A stretch of DNA of 64,000 nucleotides from Platynereis dumerilii (GCA_026936325.1 JAPTHN010000008.1:16646259-16710258); one strand, 5' to 3'. Shown: positions 45,400-55,690, numbered from the stretch's first letter. Numbers and translations are program-made. Notes: generated from the sequence alone by a model not told the origin.

Positions 45400-47300
45400 A
45401 GTGATATATGACTCAGTTTGTGTCATTTTGCCATGATTGTTGAAATGTATCTCATCATAAATCAGCAACTATTGAACTCCCATAAATAATTTTTCCAAGT
45501 TCAGAATCTACAAATATTGTCCTTGATGATTGATTTGGTTTGGGATTTTTCTTCAAACTTAAAGCAGACTTTAATGCTCTGATCACAAGAATGTCTAAAA
45601 AAAAATGTAGAGAAAATTTGCATTCTAGGTCATACACCGCATCTGACGAAATTACGCAAGTAGGTTATTTTACATTGGTATGAAAACATTTGGGTCAAAT
45701 ATTTTATCCTTTTCACATAAGCATTGGCTTGCTATGAAACATCTTCCATGTAACTTTCATCCAATTTCGTATGGGCAAAGTTGAGTTATGCCATATATTC
45801 AAATATTTTGGTGTCTTACGAAATTACGCAAAGTTGACATATTAAGTGGAAGGGCTTTGATAATTAAATGTTAAATTTTCAAATTACTCTGCTCCAGTCG
45901 TTAGTGTTTAATCATTTAGCAACCATTCATATTGAAAATATTTGCTTACTTGATGCCTCTGCCAAGCTGTACGCATTAATTGTCTCCATTGGAATAACAT
46001 AGGATTTGCATAATTTTTTTAATTTATGCTCCCCATAATCTCAAAATGATTCCGATTCTTTTGAAAATGACTTAAAAAATAACCTTTTTATATCCGTTTA
46101 GTTCAATGAAACTGTGTGATAAGTTATGCATTGGGAATTGACAAAATATTGAATAAGGAACTGTACATTCTGATCGCAATGCTATTCCAATGGCAGGTCA
46201 TGGATGTGATTTTTGATTGCTAGCCAGTTTAAAGGGAGACAAGTTACTTTAGTGACCTTTGAACTGAGCTCAATAGATAGAATAAGGTAACTGGTAGTAA
46301 CATGATTTTAAAGATCGGAACCTCTTTGAGGTTTTCGGAAGCATTCATTCGAAAAATATGTGCAAAACCAATGTTATATCAATGGAGACAATTAATGCGT
46401 ACAGCTTGGCATAGGCGGCAAGTACGCACATTTTTTTGTATGAATAGTTGCTTATTGATTAGACGCTAATGACTGGAGTGCAGAAATTTGAAAATTTAAC
46501 ATTATCAAGGCCCCTCCACTAAATATGTTGATTTTGCGTAATTTCATAAGACACCAAAATATTTGAATATATGGCATAACTCAACTTTGCCCCAACGGAA
46601 TTGGATGAAAGGTACATGGAAGATGTCTCATAGCAAGCCAATGCTTATGTGAAAAGGATAAAACATTAGGCCCAAATGTTTTCATACCGACGTGAATTAA
46701 TATAATTGCGTAATTTCATCAGATGCGGTGTAACTTTGTGCATGCATCTTGCAGCATGTTGAGACCTATCCCATCATAAATCAGCTACTACTGGACCCTC
46801 CAAATTAATTGTTACATTTTTAGAATGTGTTAACTGTTAAGTCAAGTGGTGTCCCTGATGCTGGATTTGGTTGGAGATTTTTTTTTCAAACTTAATAGAA
46901 CTGTATGCAAGAAGTTCTAAAATAAAAGTCGAAAATTGGCATTCTGGTGTTATAACTCGGTTTGTGCATGTTGGAACATATCTCATCATATATCAGTAAC
47001 TATTGGACTCTCAAAAATAATTTTTACATTTTTAGAATCTGCAATTATATTCATTGATGATAGTTAAGATTTAACATGTCTTTCTCAAACTTTATAGCAG
47101 ACTTTTTACCACTGAAAACAGAATTTCTCAAAAAATCTAAAAAAAACACCATTTTTGGGTGACTTAATGCTTGATCCTGAAGAAAACCAATAAAGCTAGG
47201 AGCATGATATGTTCACCTGAAGTTGTCCTTTAATATAGGCATCTTTTGACATTAAAACCATTCCTCTAACTCTAATCATTTGAGAGTAGCATATCTTTAC
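45400..47300. repeat. Right-arm tandem subrepeats of the giant foldback
   Basis: Mirror orientation of the left-arm repeats. Landmarks near 45406, 45630/46731 and 46957 (CTCAGTTTGTG, AACTTTGTGCATG, CTCGGTTTGTGCATG), with ATCATAAATCAGC.ACTATTG and TTTAGAATCTGCAA between. One unit is interrupted by the element at 45635-46730. Confidence 0.8.
45635..46730. mobile_element. 1.1-kb foldback element, ~360-bp arms, TA target
   Basis: Starts CACCGCATCTGACGAAATTA and ends with its mirror, CATCAGATGCGGTG. TA stands on both sides (45633-45634 and 46731-46732). Arms run to about 45995 and from about 46375 (shared AATTGTCTCCATTG, CAAGCTGTACGCATTAATTG, ACACCAAAATATTTGAATAT). It splits one tandem subrepeat of the giant foldback's right arm, and the consensus TCATAACT..TTTGTG shows the pre-insertion site. 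No coding content. Confidence 0.9.
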
Positions 47301-47580
47301 TTTATTGAAATGTTTATTTTTGGTCAGTTTCGGTACAAATGTTTAAGTTTATGATTTTTTTGTGTCAAAGTTATTATATTTGCAATGCTTTTGATAAATG
47401 GCTGTGTTGGTCATAATGGTGAGCTTCATGATGCTTTTTAAATTTTGTCAATATGTCCACTGGTTGCTGAGAAAATGGACTAAAAGTGCCAGTTCATCTC
47501 CATAGTCTGTGCATTGACAGTAAACTATTCATGACGTTATGTTCACATTGATGGTGGCGCCACCTCGTGGATATCCATTT

Positions 47581-48788
47581 AAGGCTCCCCATTGATTCGT
47601 AACTTCTCAGATTTTCCCAGGGTGCTTTTTCTAAGGATAGCTGGCAGGACAAAAAAAAATTGAGATCTAAATCTTTTACTGTTTCAATCCATTAAATAAA
47701 ACCATGGGTAAACACTGTTTGCTGTAGTTGGATTGGGAGATCAGAGTAACTAAACTAAAAATATGGCCTTGCACTAATGTAACAACATTAAATGATGGAG
47801 GATGGAATTTTTTTATGCTGATACTACTGCTATATAAATGAAAACATCAGCAGGGTACCACCCCTGGCCTGCTCATGGGAGACCTGGCTTTCAGTTCAGA
47901 TAAGATTTGAGATCTAATCATTTGTTCGTTAACGTAATTTAGAAAGACAAATTTTGCTAATGTAACACTATGAAATGGACAGATGTGAAGTAGCTGTTAC
48001 ATTAGCAATAAAAAAACAGCCACTGCACACAGTTGTTTATGTTTTTGGTGATGTTTATAGGCAACTAAGACAGATTTTTCAATAAAATTTTGGAATTTCA
48101 CTTTCGAAATTTCCATAAGTAGCAAGAACACAGAAAAATTCCCGTGTAAAAGTTCCTAATGTAACCTAAGTGTCCTGTGATGGAATCAAGTTACATTAGC
48201 AGTCTTTGTTTATTTTAATTTTTTTTCAAGTTTAATAATGACCAACACAATTAAAAATGGTTCCAAAATAATTTTTAAGATGTGTTTTACATTACATTTT
48301 CCTGAATTGGTTTTAGCAGATTCCACAGAGTGCCAAAGTAAGCACGTCTGATCACCAGTCAGTTTGGTCATCCAAAATTGTCCTCATGAGGGATAAAAAA
48401 ATGTCTTTTTATGAGCAAAAAGCAACACATTTGAATATTATCTTAATGATGTTTATTCATTAGCTCACATATGTGCTGAGTAATAGGTTTACTTGCTTCA
48501 GGAAGCAACAGAGAGATAACAAAAGAGTTGGAAAGTTTAAGGTCTGAGGGCACTTTTCGTGAAATCAGCCTTACACTGTAGTTATGATCAAGAGAAGTCC
48601 ATTTGATTTTACATAACCGATTTTAGAATAAAATCAGATGCATAATCCTTTCGTTTGCCTGTCACCAACAAGCAGGATTAGTCTCCTAAAATCAAATTAA
48701 CATTGAAAGTATTGGTATGATGATGTTTGCGTAATAACTGGGAATGCAGCATATTGCGTTTGAACTATTTGTACAAGACTTAAGTTGG
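47581..48788. repeat. Stretch with five dispersed CTAATGTAAC words
   Basis: CTAATGTAAC or its complement lies at 47774, 47957, 47996 (complement), 48156 and 48190 (complement). Two pairs face each other. The pattern is like the iterated words in the TIR elements at 17698 and 37664, so this may be another non-autonomous element, but its ends could not be fixed. No gene; 48300-48788 otherwise featureless. Confidence 0.45.
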
Positions 48789-48897
48789 GGTAAGTGCATT
48801 TGTTATCAGAAGCCATATCAGAGGATGAACGCTAATGACATGAATGTCATATATTTTCTTATTATGAGTTTGCTCATACCAAAAGACCATCTCCCCG

Positions 48898-49006
48898 CTG
48901 AGAAGTCCTTGCCTTCCTCAGGTTTCCTTCCGTTCCTGAGGAGTCCTTGCCTTCCTACTAGTCCTTGCCTTCCTGAAGAGTCCTTGCCTTCCTCAGGAGT
49001 CCTTCG
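48898..49006. repeat. Minisatellite, GAGTCCTTGCCTTCCTCAG units
   Basis: About five imperfect 18-20 base units. Duplicates beta and gamma keep only traces (CTTGACTTCCTAATGATTTC; AGGATTCCTTCAGGAG), so expansion is specific to alpha. Confidence 0.8.
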
Positions 49007-49023
49007 GGAGGTCTTAATTACAC

Positions 49024-49111
49024 CCGGACAGCACAGCATGGCATGCAACCCAGTTTCTGCAAATGAGTTTTGGTGTTAACTTGCATTCCCAAGTCCATGC
49101 CCTGAGTGGCC
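49024..49111. repeat. Motif M, copy alpha (short form)
   Basis: CCGGACAGCACAGCATGG, CATGCAACCCAGTTTCTGCA, TTAACTTGCATTCCC. Compared with copies 0, A and B it lacks the ~25-base CTCTCC..CCTGCATG insert after the CCTGAC-equivalent CCGGAC; beta and gamma share that shorter form. Confidence 0.8.
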
Positions 49112-49460
49112 AGAACAGGTTGTGTTAAACCTAATGCACCAAATATGTTGCATTAAATGAAACTCCCTTTCAACTTAGATGAATCTGCTTACTTTTTTTA
49201 AAATCAATTTTGTAAAATCTTTTGCTGATCCCTGAAGCACAAGGAATTGATCAAATGTGAGGATAATACCCAATTTACCCACAAGCCCAAAAAATGAGCA
49301 ATGTCTCTTTTGAGCTGTCAAAGACAGACAAGCTGTGCAATTAAGAATGAAACTTTGACAAACGACATTGCTGCCATATGTGATTAGTGGCGTTGACACG
49401 GGTTACATTTCATGTTATGGATTTAATTAAGGGTTGCAATGCACACTAAATATTTTCAAT

Positions 49461-49789
49461 ATTTTTAGCGAATGATGTTTTTTGGAGATTGCGTAAAAAT
49501 CCTTACTGCAGATTTTCCTTGATTAATGGAAACCCGATGTTGAGTTTATGAAACCAGTAAATTTGTATAGAGCTCTTTGCAGATTGGCTGTCCACTTGAC
49601 CAAATTGAATATCTTCTTTTAAATTTACAAATTGGCTTTGTAAAGTCATCAACAGTTTTCTCTTGGTCTCCTAGTCCTAATATTCTTATTTGATTCAGTA
49701 GCACTCTTGGACATAATTTTTGTGGTATGGAAGTGTCTTCTCAACATTTGTCCATTTGCTATACCTGAGTGGGGATACATGTAAGTCTT
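49461..49789. other. No gene; AGAGCTCTTTGCAGATTGG dispersed string
   Basis: AGAGCTCTTTGCAGATTGGC at 49568 resembles 53572 and 60870. 49700-49770 (TAGCACTCTTGG, AGTGTCTTCTCA.CATTTGT) matches 54300-54350. Diverged duplicate material without a gene. Confidence 0.5.
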
Positions 49790-49951
49790 TTTTTTCAGAT
49801 GCAGCGTCAGGGGATGAATGCTAATGACAAATTATGGTAACTTTTATCAGATACCGGGATGTTATACAATATTATTTTCTTATCTTGCTCAAAGAATCCC
49901 TGGATAACACCTTGACTTCCTAATGATTTCTCTAGGAGGTTCGTAGTTATG

Positions 49952-50020
49952 TCCTGACAGCACAGCATGGCATGCAACTCCGTTTCTGCAAATGAGTTTT
50001 GCTATCAACTTGCATTCCCA
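49952..50020. repeat. Motif M, copy beta (split)
   Basis: CCTGACAGCACAGCATGG through TATCAACTTGCATTCCCA. The motif's last bases (GGTCCATGG) resume at 51095, after the inserted element. Copy gamma shows the unbroken join CATTCCCAGGTCCATGG. Confidence 0.85.
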
Positions 50021-51092
50021 CACTGCAAAAAATTCCCGTTAAATTTTACAGTTAAATTAACTGGCAACTTTGTTCCAGGTCTAAGAACTGTAAAAGTACT
50101 AATAAACCTGAACAGGACAATGAACCGTAAAATGCAGATTGGTACATTGAACTGTAATTTTGCTGATTCAACAAAGTGATATTACGGTATAATGTACATA
50201 TATAAAACAGTTTATTTAAAGTATATTTTACAGTTATATCAACTGTCAATCATAGAATGTAAAGAATGCAAGGAGGTGTATAATCTACTGTAAATATACG
50301 GATAGTATGTGTTATTCTTACTTATTACACAAGTGTGAAACAACAGACTAAGCATGTGATTTAACTGTCGCATAGCTGTAGGGATGTACCGAAGCTGGAA
50401 TCAGCTGAGAGAGTACTCATCACTTGCTTGACAGCAGGGAAGTAAGTCCATCAATTATACCCAGCAATTAATTCGCACACATTTGCTCACAAACCATGAA
50501 ATTGATGGATATTTTCCAAGAGAACCAGGTGTCAAGTTTATCGAAGTATGTTGTATTGATGCAGACTGCGCCTGGGTTATTTTGGTTTTAATAGTGTCAT
50601 TCTTTAGATCACATCATAAGACTCACACAAATGTCAATGTCATATATAAATATAACAATTTTTGTATAATGACAGCATCTTTAAGATCATATGAATGAGG
50701 ATGTTCCCTTACCTTCAGATAAGTTATAAATTAAGTTTGATTAACAGCTGTGTAAAGCATATGTTATAGATGGCACCACATGTTCCGTGGTTGAAGTCCA
50801 TGCAACCTCTTGTTTATAGTTCCTAATCTGACCAGGTGTATTGATTGTTTGGCCAATTCAAATGTTTTGTCTGCATATTACAAGTTGCCAGTAAATTAAC
50901 GGTTGAAGTAATTGTTCATTAACGTGAACTGAATGTTAAATGGCATGTTGCAGTAAATTTATCTTGGAGCCATTTTGTAACTGACAAAGAACTGTAATTT
51001 CACAGACAAAGTCTGTTTTAAAAAAATACTGATAAAATAACAATAAATTTACGTTTCTTTTAGCCAGAAAAACACCCTCATTTCTTACAGTG
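50021..51092. mobile_element. 1.07-kb TIR element, CACTG ends
   Basis: Starts CACTGCAAAAAATTCCCG and ends CATTTCTTACAGTG; the ends are short, imperfect inverted repeats of the CACTG type seen in CMC (EnSpm/Chapaev) transposons. Gamma gives the empty site, and CA stands on both sides (50019-50020 and 51093-51094), so the visible duplication is 2 bases, shorter than usual for EnSpm (3) or Chapaev (4). AACTGTAA and CAGTTAAA words are repeated in both subterminal parts. No transposase; non-autonomous. Confidence 0.8.
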
Positions 51093-52230
51093 CAGGTCCA
51101 TGGCCGCCTAACTAGCTTGAACAGTGTATTTACCATGTTGCTGATAGTAGGCATATTATTTGCACAGTTGGTGTTGCGTCTGTTGCTCTTTTGAGTAACA
51201 AAACACACACCAAAATAAACAAGTTATTGTTATCAAAATCTAAGGGTTAATTTAACAAGAAAAAAGAATTTCCATGACACAGTTTAATAATGAATTTAGT
51301 GTTTTATCATATACTTATGATAGTAAGTTTAATCACAATATTGCATGTTCCAAAGTCCTTCTGTGGACTTTAATTTTGCAAAGAATAGGTATTATCTCAA
51401 AAGATCATTGCAGTAAAAACCAAAATAAAGTAAGCTACGTTTCTGTCAGAAGTCCTCTGTTTACCTATTTTGACCTCCTTTCTCTTCTCCTCCCCCAAAT
51501 CTCCTTAAAACTACGCCTTTCACACCTCACCACAACCTAACCCCATATTAAGAACTCAATTAAGACAGCTAACAATGCAGTTGCAAATAACAAAGGCGCA
51601 CAATAATAAAGCAATCAAACACAATGGGGGTGATTGAGTTTGTATCGGTGTTGGTTTAATGTAAATTTAATGTAATTTTAAAAGGTAGTTTGAAGGGTAA
51701 AGGGAGGAAGTGATTTGGAGGGAGCCATAAGGTGTGGAAGGGTAAAGTAGTGGCTGATTCCTCCTTCCTGCGTGGGTAGTCATACTTTATTTTGGATTGT
51801 ACTGTATATGTATGACACTGTATGACAATTAGTTGTATACTGTATAATGTATAGGTGCACCATTGGGTTAAATCAGACACCCATTAAACATAAATGAATG
51901 AGCTCACTTTTTTTTTTCGGATCCATTTTGCAAAATTTTTTGCAGATCCTTAAATGACAGGGATTAATCAAATTTGCGGTTAATACCCAATTTACCCAAA
52001 AACCCAAAAAATGTGAAGAGCTTGTCGGAGCATTAAAAAAATGTAATCTCTCCGAGCTGTCAAAGACAGACAAGCTTTGCAATTAAGGAGGAAATCATGA
52101 TTAATGACATCGCTGCCATATGTTATTAGTGGTGTTGACAATGGTTGCATTTCATATCACGGATTTAATTAAGTGTTGTAATGCACATTAAATATTTTCA
52201 ATTTTTTCTTTGTGAATTACACCTTTCGGA

Positions 52231-52461
52231 AATTGCATAAGTCCTTACCGCAAATGTTGTGGAGCTGTATGTAGTGTTTTCGGAACCAGTAAAATTGTAA
52301 TATGTAAATGGCACTGCCATGAAATTCGCGCAGCATTGTCATAGAACTACTGCATTATCTTCAACTTTCCATGCAGAAGGCCAATTTATCTTTTTAAAAG
52401 ACTGGGCAAATGGGCAGATAGATAGAATAAATAGATAAGATCAGATCTATTGATAAGATTG
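52231..52461. other. No feature recognised
   Basis: Short AT-rich stretch between duplicate beta and the GATA microsatellite. Confidence 0.5.

Positions 52462-52544
<83 letters not shown>
52462..52544. repeat. GATA microsatellite, left block
   Basis: About 20 tandem GATA units. The minus-strand Ile-Tyr-Leu-Ser open frames come from the repeat and are not genes. Confidence 0.98.
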
Positions 52545-52890
52545 CCAGGGGGGGGTACTTCGCAGACTTTTGTATACAGATGCGCCACGGAAATTTTGAA
52601 AACCAGAACCATTTTAATCCGGAGACTGCACCAAAACCACATACCATTTTAATCCTTCACTAAACTTTTCTGGCAACCAATTTAATCTTCATGGTTTTTA
52701 AACCATTTTAATCCTCTCTTGAAGCCGATTCTAAAAGTACCAAACATGTTGGTGGCGAAAACCAGAACCAAATTAATCAGAATTGTCAAAAAACCAAAAC
52801 CATTTTAATCCAAGAAGGCCAAAAAACCTAAACCATCCAGCGGCGCCTCTATATACACCCTTATAGAGTGAGTACCCCCCCCCCCCCGGG
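52545..52890. mobile_element. hAT-like MITE, copy 1, inside a GATA microsatellite
   Basis: G-run end (CCAGGGGGGGGTACTTCG) and C-run end (GAGTACCCCCCC..CGGG) are inverted. The word ACCATTTTAATCC appears four times (first at 52608), with two one- or two-base variants. GATA repeats stand on both sides, so the insertion split one microsatellite. Family assignment comes from copy 2's 8-bp target duplication. Confidence 0.85.
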
Positions 52891-52911
52891 AGATAGATAG
52901 ATAGATAGATG

Positions 52912-52973
<62 letters not shown>

Positions 52974-52994
52974 CAGATAGATAGATAGATAGAT
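52891..52994. repeat. GATA microsatellite, right block
   Basis: About 25 GATA units with two single-base variants (GGATAG, GACAG). It continues the array interrupted by the MITE. Confidence 0.98.
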
Positions 52995-53523
52995 TGCACT
53001 GACAGCTGTGTAATTCAAATCTGTGTTAAATTTGGATCTATAAATTTGGATCTATTTTGTTAAATTGTTGATGTTACATAACTGAGATCAATAAAACCAT
53101 AGCTATTCAGATATGACTGTTTACTATTAGACTGTTACATAATTTGTTGATAGTTAATGAAGATTATGTAACCTTAAGTGTTGTTATGATTTCTTACTTG
53201 GTAAGCCATTTAAGTCATTAACTTTTGTGTTGACTTCTAATTTTCAGTCACTTCTTACAATCAGGTTTATGGAAATAATTATTTCCAATGTTGATACACA
53301 TGTTGATTTAAATCCCTGAAATATGTCATTGGAGGTTGTTATACGACAAGACTGAAATTTTAAAGCTATTTTGGAATATATTTGAGGTATTTTAATTATT
53401 TTTACCAAACTAAACTCTGACTAAACTACTAGCTCCACTTTTAAGGCAACTACAGGCACTTCCTGTTCAGGCAGTCACTGTAGACAGGAGCACCGCACAG
53501 AATGAGCTGTCCTTGTGCTAATT
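52995..53523. other. No feature recognised
   Basis: AT-rich; AAATTTGGATCTAT is doubled at 53028-53056, otherwise nothing supported. Confidence 0.5.
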
Positions 53524-53568
53524 GAGCTTCGCTCATGGCTGCCTTCGGCAGCCATGAGCTGCGCTCAT
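53524..53568. repeat. Strong hairpin with GAGC words
   Basis: Perfect 13-base stem GCTCATGGCTGCC / GGCAGCCATGAGC (53531-53543 and 53547-53559) with loop TTC. Just outside, GAGCTTC and TGCGCTCA extend the pairing. Likely the tip of a palindromic MITE; its outer ends were not found. Confidence 0.8.
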
Positions 53569-53724
53569 ATTAGGGCTCTTTGCAAATTGGTGTTATAATG
53601 CAGTTTCTTCTGTTGGTGTTACCCCCTACATTGGTTGTAACTAAGTGGAATTGCATATGGTTTTCTGGCCACAATAACAAACAAATATTATCATTGTTCA
53701 TCTGAGAATTATGGTTTTCCTTTC

Positions 53725-54360
53725 AACAGCTCATCTGCATTTGGCAGTGATTTCCCAATCCGCTCTATTCCAATACTCCCAAGATGGCTTTAGACTACTG
53801 GGCAAATACGTTTTTATGCATGGTATTGTGTTACAACTCTTTTTTTAGTGTGAACATATTTGCTTAGAAATTCCTATATTTTACAATATTTCCTGTTGTC
53901 ATAATTTAAAGTTTCCCCTTCAATACCTTTTTGTCCAGAGTGGGCTAAGACCATCTTGGTCACATGTTAACAAATAGGTTTTTAGCATGTAGTCTTCGTT
54001 GGATTTTACACAACAGATTCACCATTGCCAAAAGCATTGAGAATGATATCTCTTAAACCTCTCGTATGTAAACCCATGAAATTACAGTAAATCATTAGAA
54101 GCCATTAAAAGCCATTAAAAGCCATTAGTTGCACTATACCCAATATGTTTTGGTCATTATCTCTAGAGAATACCCAACCACAGTAAATATCATCCTGGGA
54201 CACTTTTATCAGTTGCATTATATTCCTTAAAGGCCTCTAAAATATTTGTCGTATGAGGATTTGAGAAGGGGTTTCTTATCCAATTTATATATCAGTTGTA
54301 GCACTCTTGGGTAATTTTTGTTGGGAGTGTCTTCTCATCATTTGTTCTTTTGCAAAACCT
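53725..54360. repeat. Module O, copy 1
   Basis: Aligns with 59738-60330: AACAGCTCATCTG.ATTTG, CTGGGCAAATACGTTT, GCACTGAGAAT-type, ACCATGGAATTA..GTAAATCATTA and repeated AGCCATTAAA, TTAGTTGC. Copy 1 has AGCCATTAAA in three tandem steps (54099-54128). No reading frame is conserved. Confidence 0.7.
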
Positions 54361-54527
54361 GAGTTGGGATTTGTTATCAGATACTTTGTCAATGGATAAA
54401 CGCTATAGTGACAAATTTATGGCAACCTTTATCAGATAAAACCTTAGAAAAGGGAGATCACATCTTTCCTAAAAACAATTTTGCTCAAAGATACATATCT
54501 CACTTCTGAGCAGTCCTAAGGCTTGTC

Positions 54528-54876
54528 CCGGGGGGGGGGTACTTCGCGGACTTTTGCATAGGGATGCGCCACGACAATTTTGAAAACCAGAACCATTTTA
54601 ATCCGGAAACTGCGCCAAAACCACAAACCATTTTAATCCTTCACTAAAATTTTTTGCAAACCAATTTAATCTTCATGGTTTTTAAACCATTTTAATCCTC
54701 TTTTGAAGTCGATTCTAACGGTACCAAACATGTTGGGGTTGCAAAAACCAGAACCAAATTAATCAGAATTGTCAAAAAACCAAAACCATTTTAATCCAAA
54801 AAGGCCAAAAAACCTAAACCATCCAGCGGCGCCTCTATATACACCCTTATAGAGTGAGTACCCCCCCCCCCCCGGG
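54528..54876. mobile_element. hAT-like MITE, copy 2, 8-bp TSD
   Basis: 349 bases, CCGGGGGGGGGGTACTTC to GAGTACCCCC..CCGGG, flanked by an exact 8-base duplication GGCTTGTC (54520-54527 and 54877-54884). An 8-bp duplication is the rule for hAT (and P) transposons. ACCATTTTAATCC occurs four times, as in copy 1. Copies 1 and 2 are very similar, so they are fairly recent. No coding capacity. Confidence 0.9.
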
Positions 54877-54921
54877 GGCTTGTCTTCATGAGGATTCCTT
54901 CAGGAGATATGTAGTAGTAAT

Positions 54922-55005
54922 GTCCTGACAACATGGCTTGGCATGCAACCCTGTTCCTGGAAATGAGTTTTGGTATCAACTTGCATTCCCAGGTCCATGG
55001 CCTCC
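54922..55005. repeat. Motif M, copy gamma (short form)
   Basis: CCTGACAACATGGCTTGG, CATGCAACCCTGTTCCTGG, TATCAACTTGCATTCCCAGG then TCCATGG. Unbroken reference for the split beta copy. Confidence 0.85.
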
Positions 55006-55690
55006 AAAGTAGCAGGAACTATGCATGTGTTTACCATATTGCTGATAGTTGGCCTAATATTTGCACTGTTGGTGTTGCAACTTGGGTCTGTTACTCTTCT
55101 GAGTAACAAAATAGGCACCAAAATAAAAAAAAATTAATTTCCATCAAAATCTTAGGGCTCATTAAAAAAACATTCCATGGAACACTTTTAAAATTAATTT
55201 GGTGTTTCGTGGTTTTTATGAAGTTGGATTACAATTTTGCAAATATTTCAAAGTCCTCAGACAGTGGACAGCTGTGTGTTCAGAGTTTTGCGAGATTATT
55301 AGTTGTATACTGCACATGCAGGATTGCAGGTGCACCATTGCACACTACCCCCTTTCAACACAGAATCATCATCGTACTTTTATCAGTTGCAAATCCCTGA
55401 AAGACCAAGAATTAATCGAATTTGAGGGCAATACCCAATTTACCCAAAAACCAAAACAAAAAACAAAAAAAATGTGTTGTTGGAGTATTAAAAACATGTA
55501 ATCTATCCTTTGAGCTGTCAAAGACAGACAAGCTTTGCAATTAAGGAGGAAATAGTGATGGATGAAATTTCTGGCATTTGTAATAAGTGGTGTTGAGGTA
55601 GGAAACTTTTCATTCAACAAATTCGATTAAGTGTTGCAATGCACATTAAATCTTTTCAATCCTTTTTTTTCAGGGATGTCTTTACCGCAA

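Larger units (their letters stand above)
34730..47580. mobile_element. Giant foldback (FB-like) structure, ~12.9 kb
   Basis: The left arm (34730-36600) and right arm (about 45400-47580) are mirror images. Outer parts share AGGTGGC.CCA.TATCAATGT, GGTTTTGATG.CAAAAGAT.CCTATATTA and CATGCTCCTA. Inner parts consist of ~208-bp tandem subrepeats ending CACAAACTGAGTTATGACG. Drosophila FB elements also have long inverted arms made of tandem subrepeats; that parallel is structural, not by sequence. The ~9-kb loop holds other elements. Whether it moved as one unit is not shown; outer ends and a target duplication were not resolved. Confidence 0.65.
48789..49460. repeat. Tandem duplicate alpha
   Basis: Order: TTGTTATCAGA..GGATGAACGCTAATGACA, a minisatellite, motif M (49024), then module N (49197-49460). 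The same order occurs in beta (49790-52230) and gamma (54370-55690). Module N is marked by TTTTGC.GATCCCTGAAGCAC, CAATACCCAATTTACCCA, GAGCTGTCAAAGACAGACAA and GTTGCAATGCAC. None of it forms a conserved reading frame. Confidence 0.75.
49790..52230. repeat. Tandem duplicate beta
   Basis: Same block order as alpha and gamma, interrupted by the element 50021-51092 inside motif M and by extra sequence around 51375-51830. 51095-51340 matches 55000-55230 (TTTACCAT.TTGCTGATAGT, TTTGCAC.GTTGGTGTTGC, GAGTAACAAAA). Module N is at 51908-52230. Confidence 0.75.
54370..55690. repeat. Tandem duplicate gamma
   Basis: Third copy of the alpha/beta block order: TTGTTATCAGATA..GGATAAACGCTA, MITE copy 2, motif M (54922), TTTACCATATTGCTGATAGT, then module N (55383-55690). 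It provides the empty site for the element in beta. Confidence 0.75.

Noticed and set aside
49780-49840. Splice acceptor plus short exon (TTTTTTTTCAG then ATGCAGCG)
   Set aside because: The equivalent positions in duplicates alpha and gamma do not keep the acceptor or a frame.
52394-53018. Minus-strand Ile-Tyr-Leu-Ser repeat proteins
   Set aside because: Translation of GATA microsatellites on either side of a MITE.
53028-53056. Tandem AAATTTGGATCTAT as a regulatory site
   Set aside because: Only two copies; simple local duplication is enough.
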